DNA from: Caulobacteraceae bacterium
GTDB taxonomy: Bacteria; Pseudomonadota; Alphaproteobacteria; Caulobacterales; Caulobacteraceae
DNA length: 33,433 nt
NCBI GenBank assembly: GCA_031291645.1
Contig: JARLIQ010000117.1
Location: 1 to 33,433, forward strand
Direction: 5' to 3'
The position numbers were made by a program, and so were the translations under genes. Of this stretch, positions 1 to 9,548 are shown one piece after another. The stretch's first letter is position 1, and the number at the start of each line of letters is the position of its first letter. Under the pieces are notes generated by a model. It worked only from the letters and a program-made list of their open reading frames with translations. It made no database searches and was not told the DNA's origin.

Positions 1-563
1 GCCCCGCCGCCGCGTTCGCCCAGGCCGCCGCGCCTGACGCCGCCGCGCCGCCCGCTCCCGCCGCCCCCGCCGCGTCCCCGGTGGCCATCGCCCCCGCCGG
101 CGACCTCGCCGACACCTTGAAGGCCTCGGGCCAGTTCACCATCCTGGTCAAGGCGCTGGACGCCAGCAACCTGACCGGCGTGCTGAAGAGCGCGGGGCCG
201 CTGACTGTGCTGGCCCCGACCGACGACGCCTTCAAGGCCCTGCCGCCCGGCCAGCTCGACAGCCTGCTGAAGATCGAGAACGCCGGCCAGCTGCAGCAGC
301 TGCTGATCTACCACCTGATCAACGCCGCGGTGACCCCGGCCAAGATCCAGGGCTCGATCGGCCCGATCCGCACCGTCGCCGGCACGGACGTGCAGATCAA
401 CGCCACAGGGACCCCGATCAAGATCAACGACGCCAACGTCGTCGGCCAGGCCACGGTCAGCAACGGCAACATCTATGCGGTCGACAAGGTGCTGACGCCG
501 GGCTGGACCCCGCCGGCCGCGGCTCCGGCCGCCCCCGCGCCCGCCGCTCCGCCTGCGCAATAG
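1..563 (+). CDS. Secreted fasciclin (FAS1) domain protein, 5' end outside window
   Basis: The reading frame is open from base 3, so the true start lies upstream of the window. The first visible residues (AAAFAQAAA) look like the end of a signal peptide with an Ala-X-Ala cleavage site, followed by a Pro/Ala-rich linker. One FAS1 domain of about 130 residues follows. Its first conserved block is TVLAPTDDAFKALP and its second is the LLIYHLI segment; the domain ends with the typical YAVDKVL strand. A short Pro/Ala tail closes the protein. FAS1 domains are extracellular or periplasmic adhesion or binding modules, and the ligand cannot be read from sequence. A GTG at 81 could be mistaken for a start, but it lies inside the linker. 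A strong terminator follows the stop. Confidence 0.9.
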   Translation, partial: PAAAFAQAAAPDAAAPPAPAAPAASPVAIAPAGDLADTLKASGQFTILVKALDASNLTGVLKSAGPLTVLAPTDDAFKALPPGQLDSLLKIENAGQLQQLLIYHLINAAVTPAKIQGSIGPIRTVAGTDVQINATGTPIKINDANVVGQATVSNGNIYAVDKVLTPGWTPPAAAPAAPAPAAPPAQ

Positions 564-590
564 GCAGCGGCGCGTCACACTTGATGCATC

Positions 591-623
591 AGCCGGCGGA
601 CCCTATGGTCCGCCGGCTTTTTT
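591..623 (+). terminator. Rho-independent terminator after the FAS1 gene
   Basis: A perfect 12-bp stem (591-602 pairing with 607-618) encloses a 4-base loop (CTAT) and runs into a run of six T residues at 618-623. It separates the FAS1 gene from glyQ and is the cleanest intrinsic terminator in the window. Confidence 0.93.
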
Positions 624-662
624 GCACCCGCGAAGCAAGCCCCGCCCAGCTCCAGTCGATCG

Positions 663-1565
663 ATGTCCAAGTCAAAGCCGCTCTCGTTCCAGGACCTGAT
701 CCTGACGCTGCACAACTACTGGAGCCGGCAGGGCTGCGTCATCGTCCAGCCCTATGACGTGGAGATCGGCGCCGGGACCCTCAGCCCCATGACGGTGCTG
801 CGCGCGCTGGGCCCGAAGCCCTGGCGGGTGGCCTATGTCCAGCCCTCGCGCCGGCCGGCCGACGGCCGCTATGGCGAGAACCCCAACCGGCTGCACCAGC
901 ACCACCAGTACCAGGTGGTGCTCAAGCCCAATCCGCCGGACATGCAGGCCCTGTACCTGGGCTCGCTGGAGGCGGTGGGCATCGATCCGGCCCTGCACGA
1001 CATCCGATTCGTCGAGGACGACTGGGAAAACCCCACCGTGGGCGCCTGGGGCCTGGGCTGGGAGGTCTGGTGCGACGGGATGGAAGTCACCCAGTACACC
1101 TATTTCCAGCAGGTCGGCGGCCTGGACGTCTTCCCCGTGGCCGGCGAGCTGACCTACGGGCTGGAGCGGCTGGCGCTCTATGTCCAGGGCGTCGAGAACG
1201 TCTACGACCTGGCGTTCAACGACCCGCAGAGCCCGGACTTCAAGACCTACGGCGACGTCTTCCTGGAGAACGAGCGCGAGTTCTCGGCCTATGAGCTGGA
1301 GGCCGCCAATGTCGAGATGCTGGGACGCCACTTCGTCGACATGGAGAGCGAAGTGCGCCGCCTGCTGGCGACCAGGGGCCGGCAGGGCCAGCCGCTGGTG
1401 CTGCCGGCCTACGACCACGTGCTCAAGGCCAGCCACCTGTTCAACCTGATGGACGCGCGCGGGGCCATCGCCGTGGCCGAGCGGCAGAGCTACATCGGCC
1501 GCATCCGCGACCTCTGCCGGCAGTGCGCCCAAGCCTGGGTCGGCCTGCAGGGCGAGAACGCGTAA
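663..1565 (+). CDS. glyQ: Glycine--tRNA ligase alpha subunit
   Basis: This is the 300-residue alpha subunit of the bacterial tetrameric (alpha2beta2) glycyl-tRNA synthetase. The subunit binds glycine and ATP and forms glycyl-adenylate in the cytoplasm. The sequence is full length and strongly conserved throughout: the N-terminal [12 protein letters not shown] block, the [16 protein letters not shown] segment, the class II core around [16 protein letters not shown] and [12 protein letters not shown], and the [12 protein letters not shown] block. Its partner glyS normally follows directly; here about 600 bp carrying a DUF559 gene and two palindromic repeats separate them. The ATG at 663 has no strong Shine-Dalgarno sequence but fits the family start. 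Confidence 0.98.
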   Translation: MSKSKPLSFQDLILTLHNYWSRQGCVIVQPYDVEIGAGTLSPMTVLRALGPKPWRVAYVQPSRRPADGRYGENPNRLHQHHQYQVVLKPNPPDMQALYLGSLEAVGIDPALHDIRFVEDDWENPTVGAWGLGWEVWCDGMEVTQYTYFQQVGGLDVFPVAGELTYGLERLALYVQGVENVYDLAFNDPQSPDFKTYGDVFLENEREFSAYELEAANVEMLGRHFVDMESEVRRLLATRGRQGQPLVLPAYDHVLKASHLFNLMDARGAIAVAERQSYIGRIRDLCRQCAQAWVGLQGENA

Positions 1566-1604
1566 GATGGCTCCGGATGAGTTGCTGGACCGTCCCGCAA
1601 AAAG

Positions 1605-1642
1605 CCCTCCCCCTCGATGGGGGAGGGTTGGGTGGGGGTGTG
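1605..1642 (+). repeat. GC-rich palindromic repeat, copy A (left flank of DUF559 gene)
   Basis: A 9-bp perfect stem (CCCTCCCCC at 1605-1613 with GGGGGAGGG at 1619-1627) has loop TCGAT and is followed by a G-rich tail, TTGGGTGGGGGTGTG. It is one of four related copies in the window. Copy B at 2089-2129 has the opposite orientation, so the two bracket the DUF559 gene. Confidence 0.85.
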
Positions 1643-1698
1643 TCACGGCCGACGCCGGACGGACGCCCGATGGCTCGGCGTGGCCGCGAGCCGCGCTC

Positions 1699-2172
1699 GT
1701 GACCGGTCGCCACGCCCCGGGCGCGATCGCGCGCGCCCGCCATCTGCGCAAGGCCATGACCTTGCCGGAAAAGAAACTCTGGGCCGAGCTTCGACGTCTG
1801 GGGCTGAACATCCGTCGCCAGGCGCCGATCGGCCGCTACGTCGCCGACTTCGCCAGCCATGCCGCGGCGCTGGTCATCGAGATCGACGGGGCGCGGCACG
1901 ACCTGCCGGACGCCCAACTGCACGATCTGGAGCGCACCGCCTGGTTGACCGCGCAAGGCTATCGCGTGCCGCGGTTCCGCAACGAGGACGTGCTGGCCGA
2001 TCCGGTCGCGGTCGCCGAGACGATCGCCGCGGCGATGGGGAAGGGGACCTCGCCGCCGCCGGCGCCCGTTCTCGATCTGGCGGCGCGAACACCCCCATCC
2101 CCGACCCTTCCCCCATCGAGGGGGAAGGGAGCGATTCAGCTGCCTTCCCTTTCCGCCGGGAAGCCGAAGTAA
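1699..2172 (+). CDS. DUF559 (PD-(D/E)XK-like) putative endonuclease inserted between glyQ and glyS
   Basis: The protein contains a full DUF559 domain: an N-terminal helix ([20 protein letters not shown]), the [13 protein letters not shown] strand, the IEIDGARHD motif, and the C-terminal [12 protein letters not shown] block. DUF559 proteins share the restriction-endonuclease-like fold of the Vsr type, with D and E/D residues as probable metal ligands; no reaction has been established that I know of. The GTG at 1699 is chosen because homologues begin about 15 residues before the LRK-MT helix. The frame is also open from ATG 1567, but that extension only translates palindromic repeat A. The C-terminal 20-30 residues likewise translate repeat B. 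The gene interrupts an otherwise standard glyQ-glyS pair, which suggests an acquired unit. Confidence 0.75.
   Translation: MTGRHAPGAIARARHLRKAMTLPEKKLWAELRRLGLNIRRQAPIGRYVADFASHAAALVIEIDGARHDLPDAQLHDLERTAWLTAQGYRVPRFRNEDVLADPVAVAETIAAAMGKGTSPPPAPVLDLAARTPPSPTLPPSRGKGAIQLPSLSAGKPK
2089..2129 (-). repeat. GC-rich palindromic repeat, copy B (right flank of DUF559 gene, inverted)
   Basis: This is the reverse orientation of copy A. The tail ACACCCCCATCCCCGA (2089-2104) precedes a 10-bp stem (CCCTTCCCCC at 2105-2114 with GGGGGAAGGG at 2120-2129) and a 5-base loop. Relative to copy A the stem has a changed base matched on both sides (TT with AA), which argues that pairing is maintained. It lies within the 3' end of the DUF559 reading frame. 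Confidence 0.85.
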
Positions 2173-2174
2173 CC

Positions 2175-4175
2175 ATGCCCCAGCTACTGCTCGAACTGTT
2201 TTCCGAGGAAATCCCCGCGCGCATGCAGGCGCAGGCGGCGCGGGATCTTGAACGCATGATGCGCGAGAGGCTGGCCGCGGCCGGCTTTCTGCCCGAGGCC
2301 TTGAAGGCCTTCGCCGGGCCGCGCCGGCTGACCCTGGTCGCCGAGGGCCTGCCGCCGGCGCAGCCGGACCGGTCCGAGGAGCGCAGGGGGCCGCGCGTCG
2401 GCGCGCCCGAGCAGGCGATCGAGGGTTTCCTGCGCTCGACCGGCCTGTCCCGCGACCAGCTGGTCGAACGCGACGGGGTCTATTTCGCGGTCATCGAGCG
2501 CAAGGGCCGCCCGACCGGCGAGATCATCGCCGAGGTCGTCCCCCAGATCGTGCGCGACTTCCCCTGGCCCAAGTCGATGACCTGGGGCGCGGGCGACCTG
2601 CGCTGGGTGCGCCCGCTGCAGCGGATCGTCTGCGTGTTCGCCGGCGAGGTCACACCGTTCGAGGTCGGCGACGTCGCCAGCGGCGAGACCACCGAGGGCC
2701 ACCGGTTCATGGGCTCCAAGCGCCCGTTCCGCGCCCGCACGTTCGAGGAATACGCCGACGGGCTGAAGGCCAACTTCGTCGTGCTCGACGTTGAGGAGCG
2801 CAAGGCGCGGATCATCGAGGGCGCGCGCACCCTGTGCTTCGCGCGGGGGCTGGAGCTGGTCGAGGACGACGGGCTGCTGGACGAGGTCGCGGGCCTGGCC
2901 GAATGGCCGACCCCCATCCTGGGCAATATGGACGACAGCTTCCTGGACCTGCCGCCCGAGGTGATCCGCACCTCGATGCGCACGCACCAGAAGTATTTCG
3001 CGGTGCGCAATCCCGACGGCGTTGGCCTGGCGCCCCACTTCCTGGTGGTGGCCAACATCGTGGCCAGCGACGGGGGCAGGGCCATCGCGGCCGGCAACGC
3101 GCGGGTGCTGTCGGCGCGCCTGTCGGACGCCAAGTTCTTCTGGGACGAGGACCGGCGCGTCGCGCTGGAATCGCGGCTGGAGCGGCTGAAGGGCGTCACC
3201 TTCCACGCCAAGCTCGGGACCATGTACGAGCGGGTGGAGAGGATCGAGGCCCTGGCCCGCGAGATCGCGCCCCTGGTCGGCGCTGATGTCGACCTCGCCG
3301 CCCGCGCGGCGCGCTTGGCCAAGGCCGACCTGGGCACCGGGATGGTCAGCGAGTTCCCCGAGCTGCAGGGGGTGATGGGTGGCTACTACGCCCGCGGCGA
3401 GGGCCTGGGCGATGTGGTCGCCGACGCCATCCGCGACCACTACAAGCCGCAGGGCCCCAGTGACGCGGTTCCGACCGCCCCGGTCTCGGTGGCCGTGGCC
3501 CTGGCGGACAAGCTGGACACCCTGGTCGGCTTCTTCTCGATCGACGAGAAGCCCACGGGCTCGCGCGACCCCTACGCGCTGCGGCGCGCGGCGCTGGGCG
3601 TGATCCGGATCATCCTGGCGACCAGGACCCGCATCGGGCTGCTGACCCTGGGCGGGGCGGACCTGCTCGCCTTCTTCGCCGACCGGCTGAAGGTCATGCT
3701 GCGCGACGAGGGCAAGCGCCACGACCTGGTCGACGCGGTGTTCGCCCTCGGCGACGACGACCTGGTGCGGATCGTGGCGCGGGTCGAGGCGCTGGATGGC
3801 TTCCTGAAGACCGAGGACGGGGCGAACCTCCTGGCCGGCTACAAGCGGGCGACCAACATCCTTCGGGCCGAGGAGAAGAAGGGCCCGCTGCCGAGCGGCG
3901 CGCCCGCGCGGCTGGCCGGGGCGCCGGCCGAGGAGACCGGGCTGATCGAGGCCCTGGAGGCGGCGGCGCCCGCGGTGAACGCGGCCCTGGCCGGTGAAGA
4001 CTTCGCTGCGGCGATGCGGGCGCTCGCCGCCCTGCGCGCGCCGGTGGACGCCTTTTTCGACAAGGTGCTAGTGAACGCCGACGACGCCGCGGAACGCGAC
4101 AATCGTCTGCGGCTTTTGATCCAGGTTCGCGACGCCATGGGCCGCGTCGCCGACTTTTCGCAGATTTCTGGATGA
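2175..4175 (+). CDS. glyS: Glycine--tRNA ligase beta subunit
   Basis: This 666-residue beta subunit works with GlyQ; it provides tRNA recognition and is required for aminoacylation. Family blocks seen in order are the N-terminal [16 protein letters not shown], the [16 protein letters not shown] segment, [24 protein letters not shown], and the HD-like region with [22 protein letters not shown]. The C-terminal DALR-type anticodon-binding domain ends [11 protein letters not shown]. The ATG at 2175 is the family start; the frame is open far upstream through the DUF559 region, but that is out-of-frame translation. The stop overlaps an upstream candidate ATG of ppdK by 4 bases, suggesting cotranscription. 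Confidence 0.97.
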   Translation: MPQLLLELFSEEIPARMQAQAARDLERMMRERLAAAGFLPEALKAFAGPRRLTLVAEGLPPAQPDRSEERRGPRVGAPEQAIEGFLRSTGLSRDQLVERDGVYFAVIERKGRPTGEIIAEVVPQIVRDFPWPKSMTWGAGDLRWVRPLQRIVCVFAGEVTPFEVGDVASGETTEGHRFMGSKRPFRARTFEEYADGLKANFVVLDVEERKARIIEGARTLCFARGLELVEDDGLLDEVAGLAEWPTPILGNMDDSFLDLPPEVIRTSMRTHQKYFAVRNPDGVGLAPHFLVVANIVASDGGRAIAAGNARVLSARLSDAKFFWDEDRRVALESRLERLKGVTFHAKLGTMYERVERIEALAREIAPLVGADVDLAARAARLAKADLGTGMVSEFPELQGVMGGYYARGEGLGDVVADAIRDHYKPQGPSDAVPTAPVSVAVALADKLDTLVGFFSIDEKPTGSRDPYALRRAALGVIRIILATRTRIGLLTLGGADLLAFFADRLKVMLRDEGKRHDLVDAVFALGDDDLVRIVARVEALDGFLKTEDGANLLAGYKRATNILRAEEKKGPLPSGAPARLAGAPAEETGLIEALEAAAPAVNAALAGEDFAAAMRALAALRAPVDAFFDKVLVNADDAAERDNRLRLLIQVRDAMGRVADFSQISG

Positions 4176-4183
4176 GGCGACCC

Positions 4184-6871
4184 ATGTTGGCGGAGCAGGC
4201 AGTGACCAATCGCTGGGTTTATTCCTTCGGCGGCGGCGGCGCGGACGGCGACGCGGCGATGAAGAACCTGCTGGGCGGCAAGGGCGCCAACCTGGCCGAG
4301 ATGAGCGCGCTGGGCCTGCCGGTGCCGCCGGGCTTCACCATCACCACCGAGGCCTGCAACCACTACTACGCCAACGGCAAGGCCTATCCGGCCAAGCTGG
4401 CGGAACAGGTGGCCGAGGGCCTGGCCAAGGTCGAGGGCCTGACCGGCAAGCGGTTCGGCGACGCCTCGGCCCCGCTGCTGGTCTCCGTGCGCTCGGGCGC
4501 GCGCGCCTCGATGCCGGGGATGATGGACACGGTGCTGAACCTGGGCCTCAACGACGAGACGGTCGAGGGCCTGGCCAAGCTGTCGGGCGACCGCCGCTTC
4601 GCCTTCGACAGCTACCGCCGCTTCATCCAGATGTATTCCAACGTGGTCCTGAACCTGGACCACCACCGCTTCGAGGAGATCCTCGACGACCACAAGGACC
4701 GGCTGGGCGTCAGCGTCGACACGGCCCTGACCGCCGACGACTGGGAGGCGGTGGTCGCCGACTACAAGAAGGCGGTGCAGGCCGACCTCGGCCACAGCTT
4801 CCCGCAGGATCCGCAGGACCAGCTGTGGGGGGCGATCGGCGCGGTGTTCGCCAGCTGGATGAACGACAGGGCCAAGTTCTATCGCCGCATGCACGACATC
4901 CCCGAAAGCTGGGGCACGGCGGTGAACGTCCAGTCGATGGTGTTCGGCAACATGGGCGAGACCTCGGCGACGGGCGTGGCCTTCACCCGCAACCCCTCGA
5001 CCGGCGAGGCGCGGCTCTACGGCGAGTTCCTGATCAACGCCCAGGGCGAGGACGTGGTGGCCGGCATCCGCACGCCCCAGGCCCTGACCAAGGTCGCCCG
5101 CGAGGAGATGGGCGAGCACGCCCCCTCGATGGAGGAGGCGCTGCCGACGGTGTTCGCCGAGTTCAAGTCGGTGGTGGAGCGGCTCGAGACCCACTACCGC
5201 GACATGCAGGACATCGAGTTCACCGTGGAGCAGGGCAAGCTCTACATGCTCCAGACCCGCAACGGGAAGCGCACCGCCAAGGCGGCGCTGAAGGTGGCGG
5301 TGGACATGGCGCGCTCGGGCCTGATCACCGAGGCCGAGGCGGTGGCGCGGGTCGAGCCGGCCTCGCTGGACCAGCTGCTGCACCCGACCATCGATCCCGA
5401 GGCGGCGCGCGACGTCATCGCCGCCGGCCTGCCGGCCTCGCCCGGCGCGGCCACCGGCAAGGTGGTGTTCGATTCCGGCGAGGCCGAGCGGCTCGGCCAG
5501 GCCGGCGAGGCCGTGATCCTGGTGCGCGACGAGACGTCCCCTGAGGACATCCACGGCATGCACGCGGCCAAGGGCATCGTCACCGCGCGCGGCGGCATGA
5601 CCAGCCACGCGGCCGTGGTCGCCCGCGGCATGGGCCGGCCCTGCGTGTCCGGCGTCGGCGAGCTGCAGATCGACGCCAAGGGTGGCGCCTTCCGCGCCAA
5701 GGGCCGCACCTTCGCGGCCGGCGACGTGATCACCATCGACGGCTCCAAGGGCCAGATCCTGGCCGGGGCGGTGAAGATGATCGAGCCGGAGCTGACCGGC
5801 GATTTCGCCACCCTGATGGGCTGGGCCGACGCCGTGCGCCGGCTGAAGGTGCGCGCCAACGTCGAGACGCCGCAGGATGCGCGCATGGCCCGCGCCTTCG
5901 GGGCCGAGGGCATCGGCCTTTGCCGCACCGAGCACATGTTCTTCGACGCCGACCGCATCGCCGCCGTGCGCGAGATGATCCTGGCCGACGACGAGGCCGG
6001 CCGGCGCCCGCCGCTGGCCAAGATGCTGGTGATGCAGCGCAGCGACCTGGTCGAGCTGTTCGACATCATGGAGGGCCTGCCGGTCACCATCCGGCTGCTC
6101 GACCCGCCGCTGCACGAGTTCCTTCCGCATACGGAAGAAGATCTGGAGGCGGTGGCCAAGGCCACCGGCATCGACGCGGCCAAGCTGTTGCAGCGCGCCC
6201 GCGACCTGCAGGAGACCAACCCCATGCTCGGCCACCGCGGCTGCCGCCTGGGCGTCTCCTATCCCGAGATCTACGAGATGCAGGTGCGCGCGATCATCGA
6301 GGCGGCCTGCGAGGTCGCGGCCTCCGGCAAGCCGGCGCCCAAGCCCGAGATCATGCACCCCCTCGTCGCCAAGGGCGAGGAGATGAAGTATCTGCGCCTG
6401 CTGACCGACCGCATCGCCAAGCAGGTGATGGAGGAGAAGGGCCAGACCATCGACTATCAGGTCGGCACCATGATCGAGCTGCCGCGGGCCGCGATCCGGG
6501 CGGCGGACCTGGCGGAATACGCCGAGTTCTTCTCGTTCGGCACCAACGACCTGACCCAGACCACCTTCGGCATCAGCCGCGACGACGCCGGCAAGTTCCT
6601 GGGCGCCTACATCGACAAGGGCATTTTCGAGAAGGACCCCTTCGTCAGCCTGGACCAGGAGGGTGTGGGCGACCTGATCCGCATCGCCGCCGAGCGCGGC
6701 CGGGCGGTGCGGCCCAACGTCAAGCTGGGCATCTGCGGCGAGCACGGGGGCGATCCGGCCTCGATCGCCTTCTGCGAGGACGTGGGATTGGACTATGTCT
6801 CGTGCTCGGCCTACCGCACGCCGATCGCGCGGCTGGCCGCCGCCCAGGCCGCCCTGGCCCGCAAGGGCTGA
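4184..6871 (+). CDS. ppdK: Pyruvate, phosphate dikinase
   Basis: The protein of about 895 residues interconverts pyruvate + ATP + Pi and PEP + AMP + PPi. The N-terminal ATP-grasp nucleotide-binding domain is visible (GGKGANLAEMSALGLPVPPGF; SVRSGARASMPGMMDTVLNLG). The swivelling phosphohistidine domain carries GGMTSHAAVVARGMG, with the catalytic His encoded at 5606-5608. The C-terminal PEP/pyruvate barrel has SFGTNDLTQTTFG and the CGEHGG motif with its conserved Cys at 6734-6736. Three starts are possible: ATG 4172 overlapping the glyS stop, ATG 4184 with GAGG seven bases upstream, or GTG 4202 with GGAG, which gives a start resembling many homologues. Its place directly after glyS suggests operon expression. 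It probably functions in gluconeogenesis or PEP balance. Confidence 0.97.
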   Translation: MLAEQAVTNRWVYSFGGGGADGDAAMKNLLGGKGANLAEMSALGLPVPPGFTITTEACNHYYANGKAYPAKLAEQVAEGLAKVEGLTGKRFGDASAPLLVSVRSGARASMPGMMDTVLNLGLNDETVEGLAKLSGDRRFAFDSYRRFIQMYSNVVLNLDHHRFEEILDDHKDRLGVSVDTALTADDWEAVVADYKKAVQADLGHSFPQDPQDQLWGAIGAVFASWMNDRAKFYRRMHDIPESWGTAVNVQSMVFGNMGETSATGVAFTRNPSTGEARLYGEFLINAQGEDVVAGIRTPQALTKVAREEMGEHAPSMEEALPTVFAEFKSVVERLETHYRDMQDIEFTVEQGKLYMLQTRNGKRTAKAALKVAVDMARSGLITEAEAVARVEPASLDQLLHPTIDPEAARDVIAAGLPASPGAATGKVVFDSGEAERLGQAGEAVILVRDETSPEDIHGMHAAKGIVTARGGMTSHAAVVARGMGRPCVSGVGELQIDAKGGAFRAKGRTFAAGDVITIDGSKGQILAGAVKMIEPELTGDFATLMGWADAVRRLKVRANVETPQDARMARAFGAEGIGLCRTEHMFFDADRIAAVREMILADDEAGRRPPLAKMLVMQRSDLVELFDIMEGLPVTIRLLDPPLHEFLPHTEEDLEAVAKATGIDAAKLLQRARDLQETNPMLGHRGCRLGVSYPEIYEMQVRAIIEAACEVAASGKPAPKPEIMHPLVAKGEEMKYLRLLTDRIAKQVMEEKGQTIDYQVGTMIELPRAAIRAADLAEYAEFFSFGTNDLTQTTFGISRDDAGKFLGAYIDKGIFEKDPFVSLDQEGVGDLIRIAAERGRAVRPNVKLGICGEHGGDPASIAFCEDVGLDYVSCSAYRTPIARLAAAQAALARKG

Positions 6872-6955
6872 GGCGCGCCGCGGGGCAAAGCGCCGCAGTA
6901 CGGATCGTCATAGAGTCCCCTTATCTGGAGGCTTCCAGAGCGGAGCCATTCGATC

Positions 6956-7519
6956 ATGCACGACGCGCCTCTAGAGGCCCACGAGCACGCGGAACACGCC
7001 GAGCACGCCGCGCACGCGAACGACCCGTTCATCTCGCGCGTCTCGATCACCATCGCCATCCTGGCGGTGGTCGCCGCCGCGGCCGGCAGCCTGGAGACCT
7101 TCGAGAGCGCCAGCGCGATCATCGAGGCCAACAAGGCGGTCCTGGTCCAGGACAAGGCCACCGACCAGTGGAACTTCTTCGAGGCCAAGAGCCTGAAGAA
7201 GAACATGTATTCCATCGCCGCCGACGCCGGCGGACCCAAGGCGGCGGCCTACAAGGCCAAGGCCAAGGACGAGGGCGCCGGCCAGGACGAGGCCCAGGCC
7301 GAGGCCAAGAGCCTGGAGGCCGAGCGCGAGCACGACCTGGCGCTCAGCGACACCCACGAGCGGCGCCACCATCGCCTGGCCATCGCCGCGACCCTGCTGG
7401 AGATCGGCATCGCCATCTCGACCATCGCCATCATCACCCGCAGCCGCTGGCCCTGGATCGGCGCCGCCAGCCTGGGCGCGGTCGGCGCGGCGGTGGTGGC
7501 CCTGGCCTACCTGACCTGA
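6956..7519 (+). CDS. DUF4337 family membrane protein
   Basis: The 187-residue protein has an N-terminal His/Ala/Glu-rich stretch and a first transmembrane segment (about residues 29-47). A charged, Ala/Lys/Glu-rich middle of helical, probably coiled-coil, character follows (about 48-135). Two closely spaced C-terminal transmembrane segments then flank the short loop RSRWPW. This arrangement, the FESASAIIEANKA segment and the SDTHERRHHRLAIA block are typical of DUF4337, whose function is unknown. The gene converges on the flavoprotein gene, whose stop lies only 5 bases away. Confidence 0.85.
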   Translation: MHDAPLEAHEHAEHAEHAAHANDPFISRVSITIAILAVVAAAAGSLETFESASAIIEANKAVLVQDKATDQWNFFEAKSLKKNMYSIAADAGGPKAAAYKAKAKDEGAGQDEAQAEAKSLEAEREHDLALSDTHERRHHRLAIAATLLEIGIAISTIAIITRSRWPWIGAASLGAVGAAVVALAYLT

Positions 7520-7523
7520 CGGC

Positions 7524-8711
7524 CTACACGACTTGGCCGGCGCACCAGCCGCTGGCCCAGGCCCACTGGAAATTGTAGCCGCCGAGCCAGCCGGTCACGT
7601 CGACCACCTCGCCGACGAAGAAGAGGCCCGGGATGGCCCTGGCGGCCAGGGTCTTCTGGTCCAGGTCGCGGGTGTCGACGCCGCCCAGGGTCACCTCGGC
7701 GGTGCGGTAGCCCTCGGTCCCGACGGGCTTGAGGCGCCAGGCGTTCACCGCCGCCGCGACGCGCCTCAGCACCTTGTCGGACGCGTCGCCGAGCACACCC
7801 CCGCCCGCGCCCTCGGTCTCGGTCTCGGCGACGAGCTGCGCCAGGCGGTTGGGCAGGCGCCGGGCGAGCGCGCCGGCCAGGGACTGGCGGCCGGCCTCGG
7901 CGCGGGCGCGGCGCAGGGCCTCGAAGATGTCGACGCCGGGCGCCATGTCGATCTCGATCGCCTGGCCCTCGCGCCAGTAGGACGAGATCTGCAGGATCGC
8001 CGGGCCGCTGAGGCCCCGGTGGGTGAACAGCATGGCCTCATCGAACGCGGCCTTGCCGCAGGTGACGCGCACGTCACACGCGACCCCGGCGAGGGGCGCG
8101 AGGCGGCCGAGCAGCCCTGCCTCCAGCGTCAGCGGGACCAGCGCAGGCCGGGTCTCGGTCACCCTCAGGCCGAACTGGGCGGCCACCTCGTAGCCGAAGC
8201 CGCTGGCCCCAATCTTGGGGATCGACTTGCCGCCGGTGGCGATCACCAGGGACGCGCAGGCGAGGGCGGCGCCGTCCGCCATGAGGGAAAAGCCCTCGGC
8301 GGTCCGCTCGATCGACTGGACGGACACCCCCAGCCGCAAGGCGACGCCGTGCGCCCGCATCTCGCCCAGCAGCATGTCCACCACCTGGCGGGCCGAACCG
8401 TCGCAGAAGAGCTGGCCCAGGGTCTTCTCATGCCAGGCGATGGCGTGGCGGTCGACCAGGGCGATGACGTCCCCCGGCGTGTAGCGGCTGAGCGCGGAGA
8501 TGCAGAAGCGCGGGTTCTGCGACAGGAAGGCGGCCGGGCTGGTGCGGGTGTTGGTGAAGTTGCAGCGTCCGCCGCCGGAGATGCGGATCTTCTCGCCGGC
8601 CGCCCTGGCGTGGTCGAGCACCAGGACCCGGCGGCCGCGCCGACCCGCCTCGATGGCGCACATCATCCCCGCCGCGCCGGCGCCGATCACCACGACATCG
8701 AAGCTCTCCAT
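7524..8711 (-). CDS. BaiN/HI0933-type FAD-dependent oxidoreductase
   Basis: This 395-residue flavoprotein belongs to the HI0933/BaiN (aminoacetone oxidase-like) family. The N-terminal Rossmann motif GAGAAG is at residues 10-15, followed by the family signature ISGGGRCNFTN at about 44-54. The middle of the protein is the family's substrate domain, and the C-terminal FAD-contacting block is FVGEVVDVTGWLGGYNFQWA. The substrate is unknown; characterised relatives act on keto-steroids or small amines, so no specific reaction is assigned. The ATG at 8711 sets the Rossmann strand four residues from the start, as in homologues. It is divergent from the pseudouridine synthase gene, with 45 bases between the starts. 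Confidence 0.93.
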   Translation of the reverse strand: MESFDVVVIGAGAAGMMCAIEAGRRGRRVLVLDHARAAGEKIRISGGGRCNFTNTRTSPAAFLSQNPRFCISALSRYTPGDVIALVDRHAIAWHEKTLGQLFCDGSARQVVDMLLGEMRAHGVALRLGVSVQSIERTAEGFSLMADGAALACASLVIATGGKSIPKIGASGFGYEVAAQFGLRVTETRPALVPLTLEAGLLGRLAPLAGVACDVRVTCGKAAFDEAMLFTHRGLSGPAILQISSYWREGQAIEIDMAPGVDIFEALRRARAEAGRQSLAGALARRLPNRLAQLVAETETEGAGGGVLGDASDKVLRRVAAAVNAWRLKPVGTEGYRTAEVTLGGVDTRDLDQKTLAARAIPGLFFVGEVVDVTGWLGGYNFQWAWASGWCAGQVV

Positions 8712-8756
8712 GGCCGTGTCTTGAAGCAGTCCGTCCCTAAGGCCTAGACAGAATCC

Positions 8757-9521
8757 ATGGCCTGGACCCGACTCTACGACGAAGCCGAGCCCCAGCGGGT
8801 CAACCGCTGGCTGGCGCAGAACGGGGTGTGCTCGCGCCGCGAGGCCGAGGCGCTGATCGCCCGGGGCCTGGTCTCGATCGACGGCCAGGCGGTGAGCGAC
8901 CCCGGGCGCAAGATCGAGGCCGGCCAGACCCTGGTCCTGGCCGACGACGCGGCGGCCGCGCCGCACGGGCCGCTGACCGTGCTGCTGCACAAGCCTGTCG
9001 GCGTGGTCTCGGCCCAGCCGGAGAAGGGCCAGGTTCCGGCCGTGCGGCTCCTGACCCGCGAGGCCCTGGTCGGCGACAGCCCGGTGATCCCCGACCGCGA
9101 CACCCGCCTGGCCCCGGTCGGGCGGCTGGACATGGATTCGCGCGGCCTGTTGATCCTCTCGGAGGACGGGGTGGTGGCCAAGGCGGTGATCGGCCCGCAG
9201 TCGGACCTGGAGAAGGAATACCTGGTCCGGGTCGCCGGCCCGGTGAGCGAGCGCGCGCTTGGGCTGCTGCGCCACGGCCTCAGCCTGGACGGCCGCCAGC
9301 TCAAGCCGGCCAAGGTCAGCCTGCTGGGGCCCCAGCAGCTCCGTTTCGTCCTGAAGGAGGGCCGCAACCGCCAGATCCGCCGCATGTGCGAGCTGGTCGG
9401 CCTGGCGGTGGTCGACCTCTACCGCGTCCGCATCGGCCCCTTGCGCATCGGCCAGCTGCCCGAGCGCCGCTGGCGCGTGCTGACGCCGGAGGAACGGCGG
9501 GCGCTGGTCGGGGGAGGATAG
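8757..9521 (+). CDS. rRNA pseudouridine synthase, RsuA/RluB/E/F family
   Basis: The 254-residue enzyme converts a uridine in ribosomal RNA to pseudouridine. An N-terminal S4 RNA-binding domain (VNRWLAQNGVCSRREAEALI) is followed by the catalytic domain with VGRLDMDSRGLLILSEDG, in which Asp125 is the expected nucleophile. The LEKEYLV block and GRNRQIRRMCELVG motif complete the family pattern. The block spacing looks closest to RluF (23S rRNA), but target assignment within this family from sequence is unreliable. The start codon abuts the divergent flavoprotein promoter region. An inverted pair of palindromic repeats follows the stop. Confidence 0.92.
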   Translation: MAWTRLYDEAEPQRVNRWLAQNGVCSRREAEALIARGLVSIDGQAVSDPGRKIEAGQTLVLADDAAAAPHGPLTVLLHKPVGVVSAQPEKGQVPAVRLLTREALVGDSPVIPDRDTRLAPVGRLDMDSRGLLILSEDGVVAKAVIGPQSDLEKEYLVRVAGPVSERALGLLRHGLSLDGRQLKPAKVSLLGPQQLRFVLKEGRNRQIRRMCELVGLAVVDLYRVRIGPLRIGQLPERRWRVLTPEERRALVGGG

Positions 9522-9548
9522 AGTTCCTCAGCACAGATAGGTGATTTT

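Noticed and set aside
1567-1698. Longer DUF559 protein starting at ATG 1567
   Set aside because: The extra 44 residues are a translation of palindromic repeat A and have no similarity to DUF559 N-termini.
3839-6745. Very long open frame on the minus strand opposite ppdK
   Set aside because: High-GC codon bias at third positions opens antisense frames. Its translation is low-complexity (rich in His, Leu, Gly, Arg, Asp), has no recognisable domain, and lies fully opposite a clear PPDK gene.
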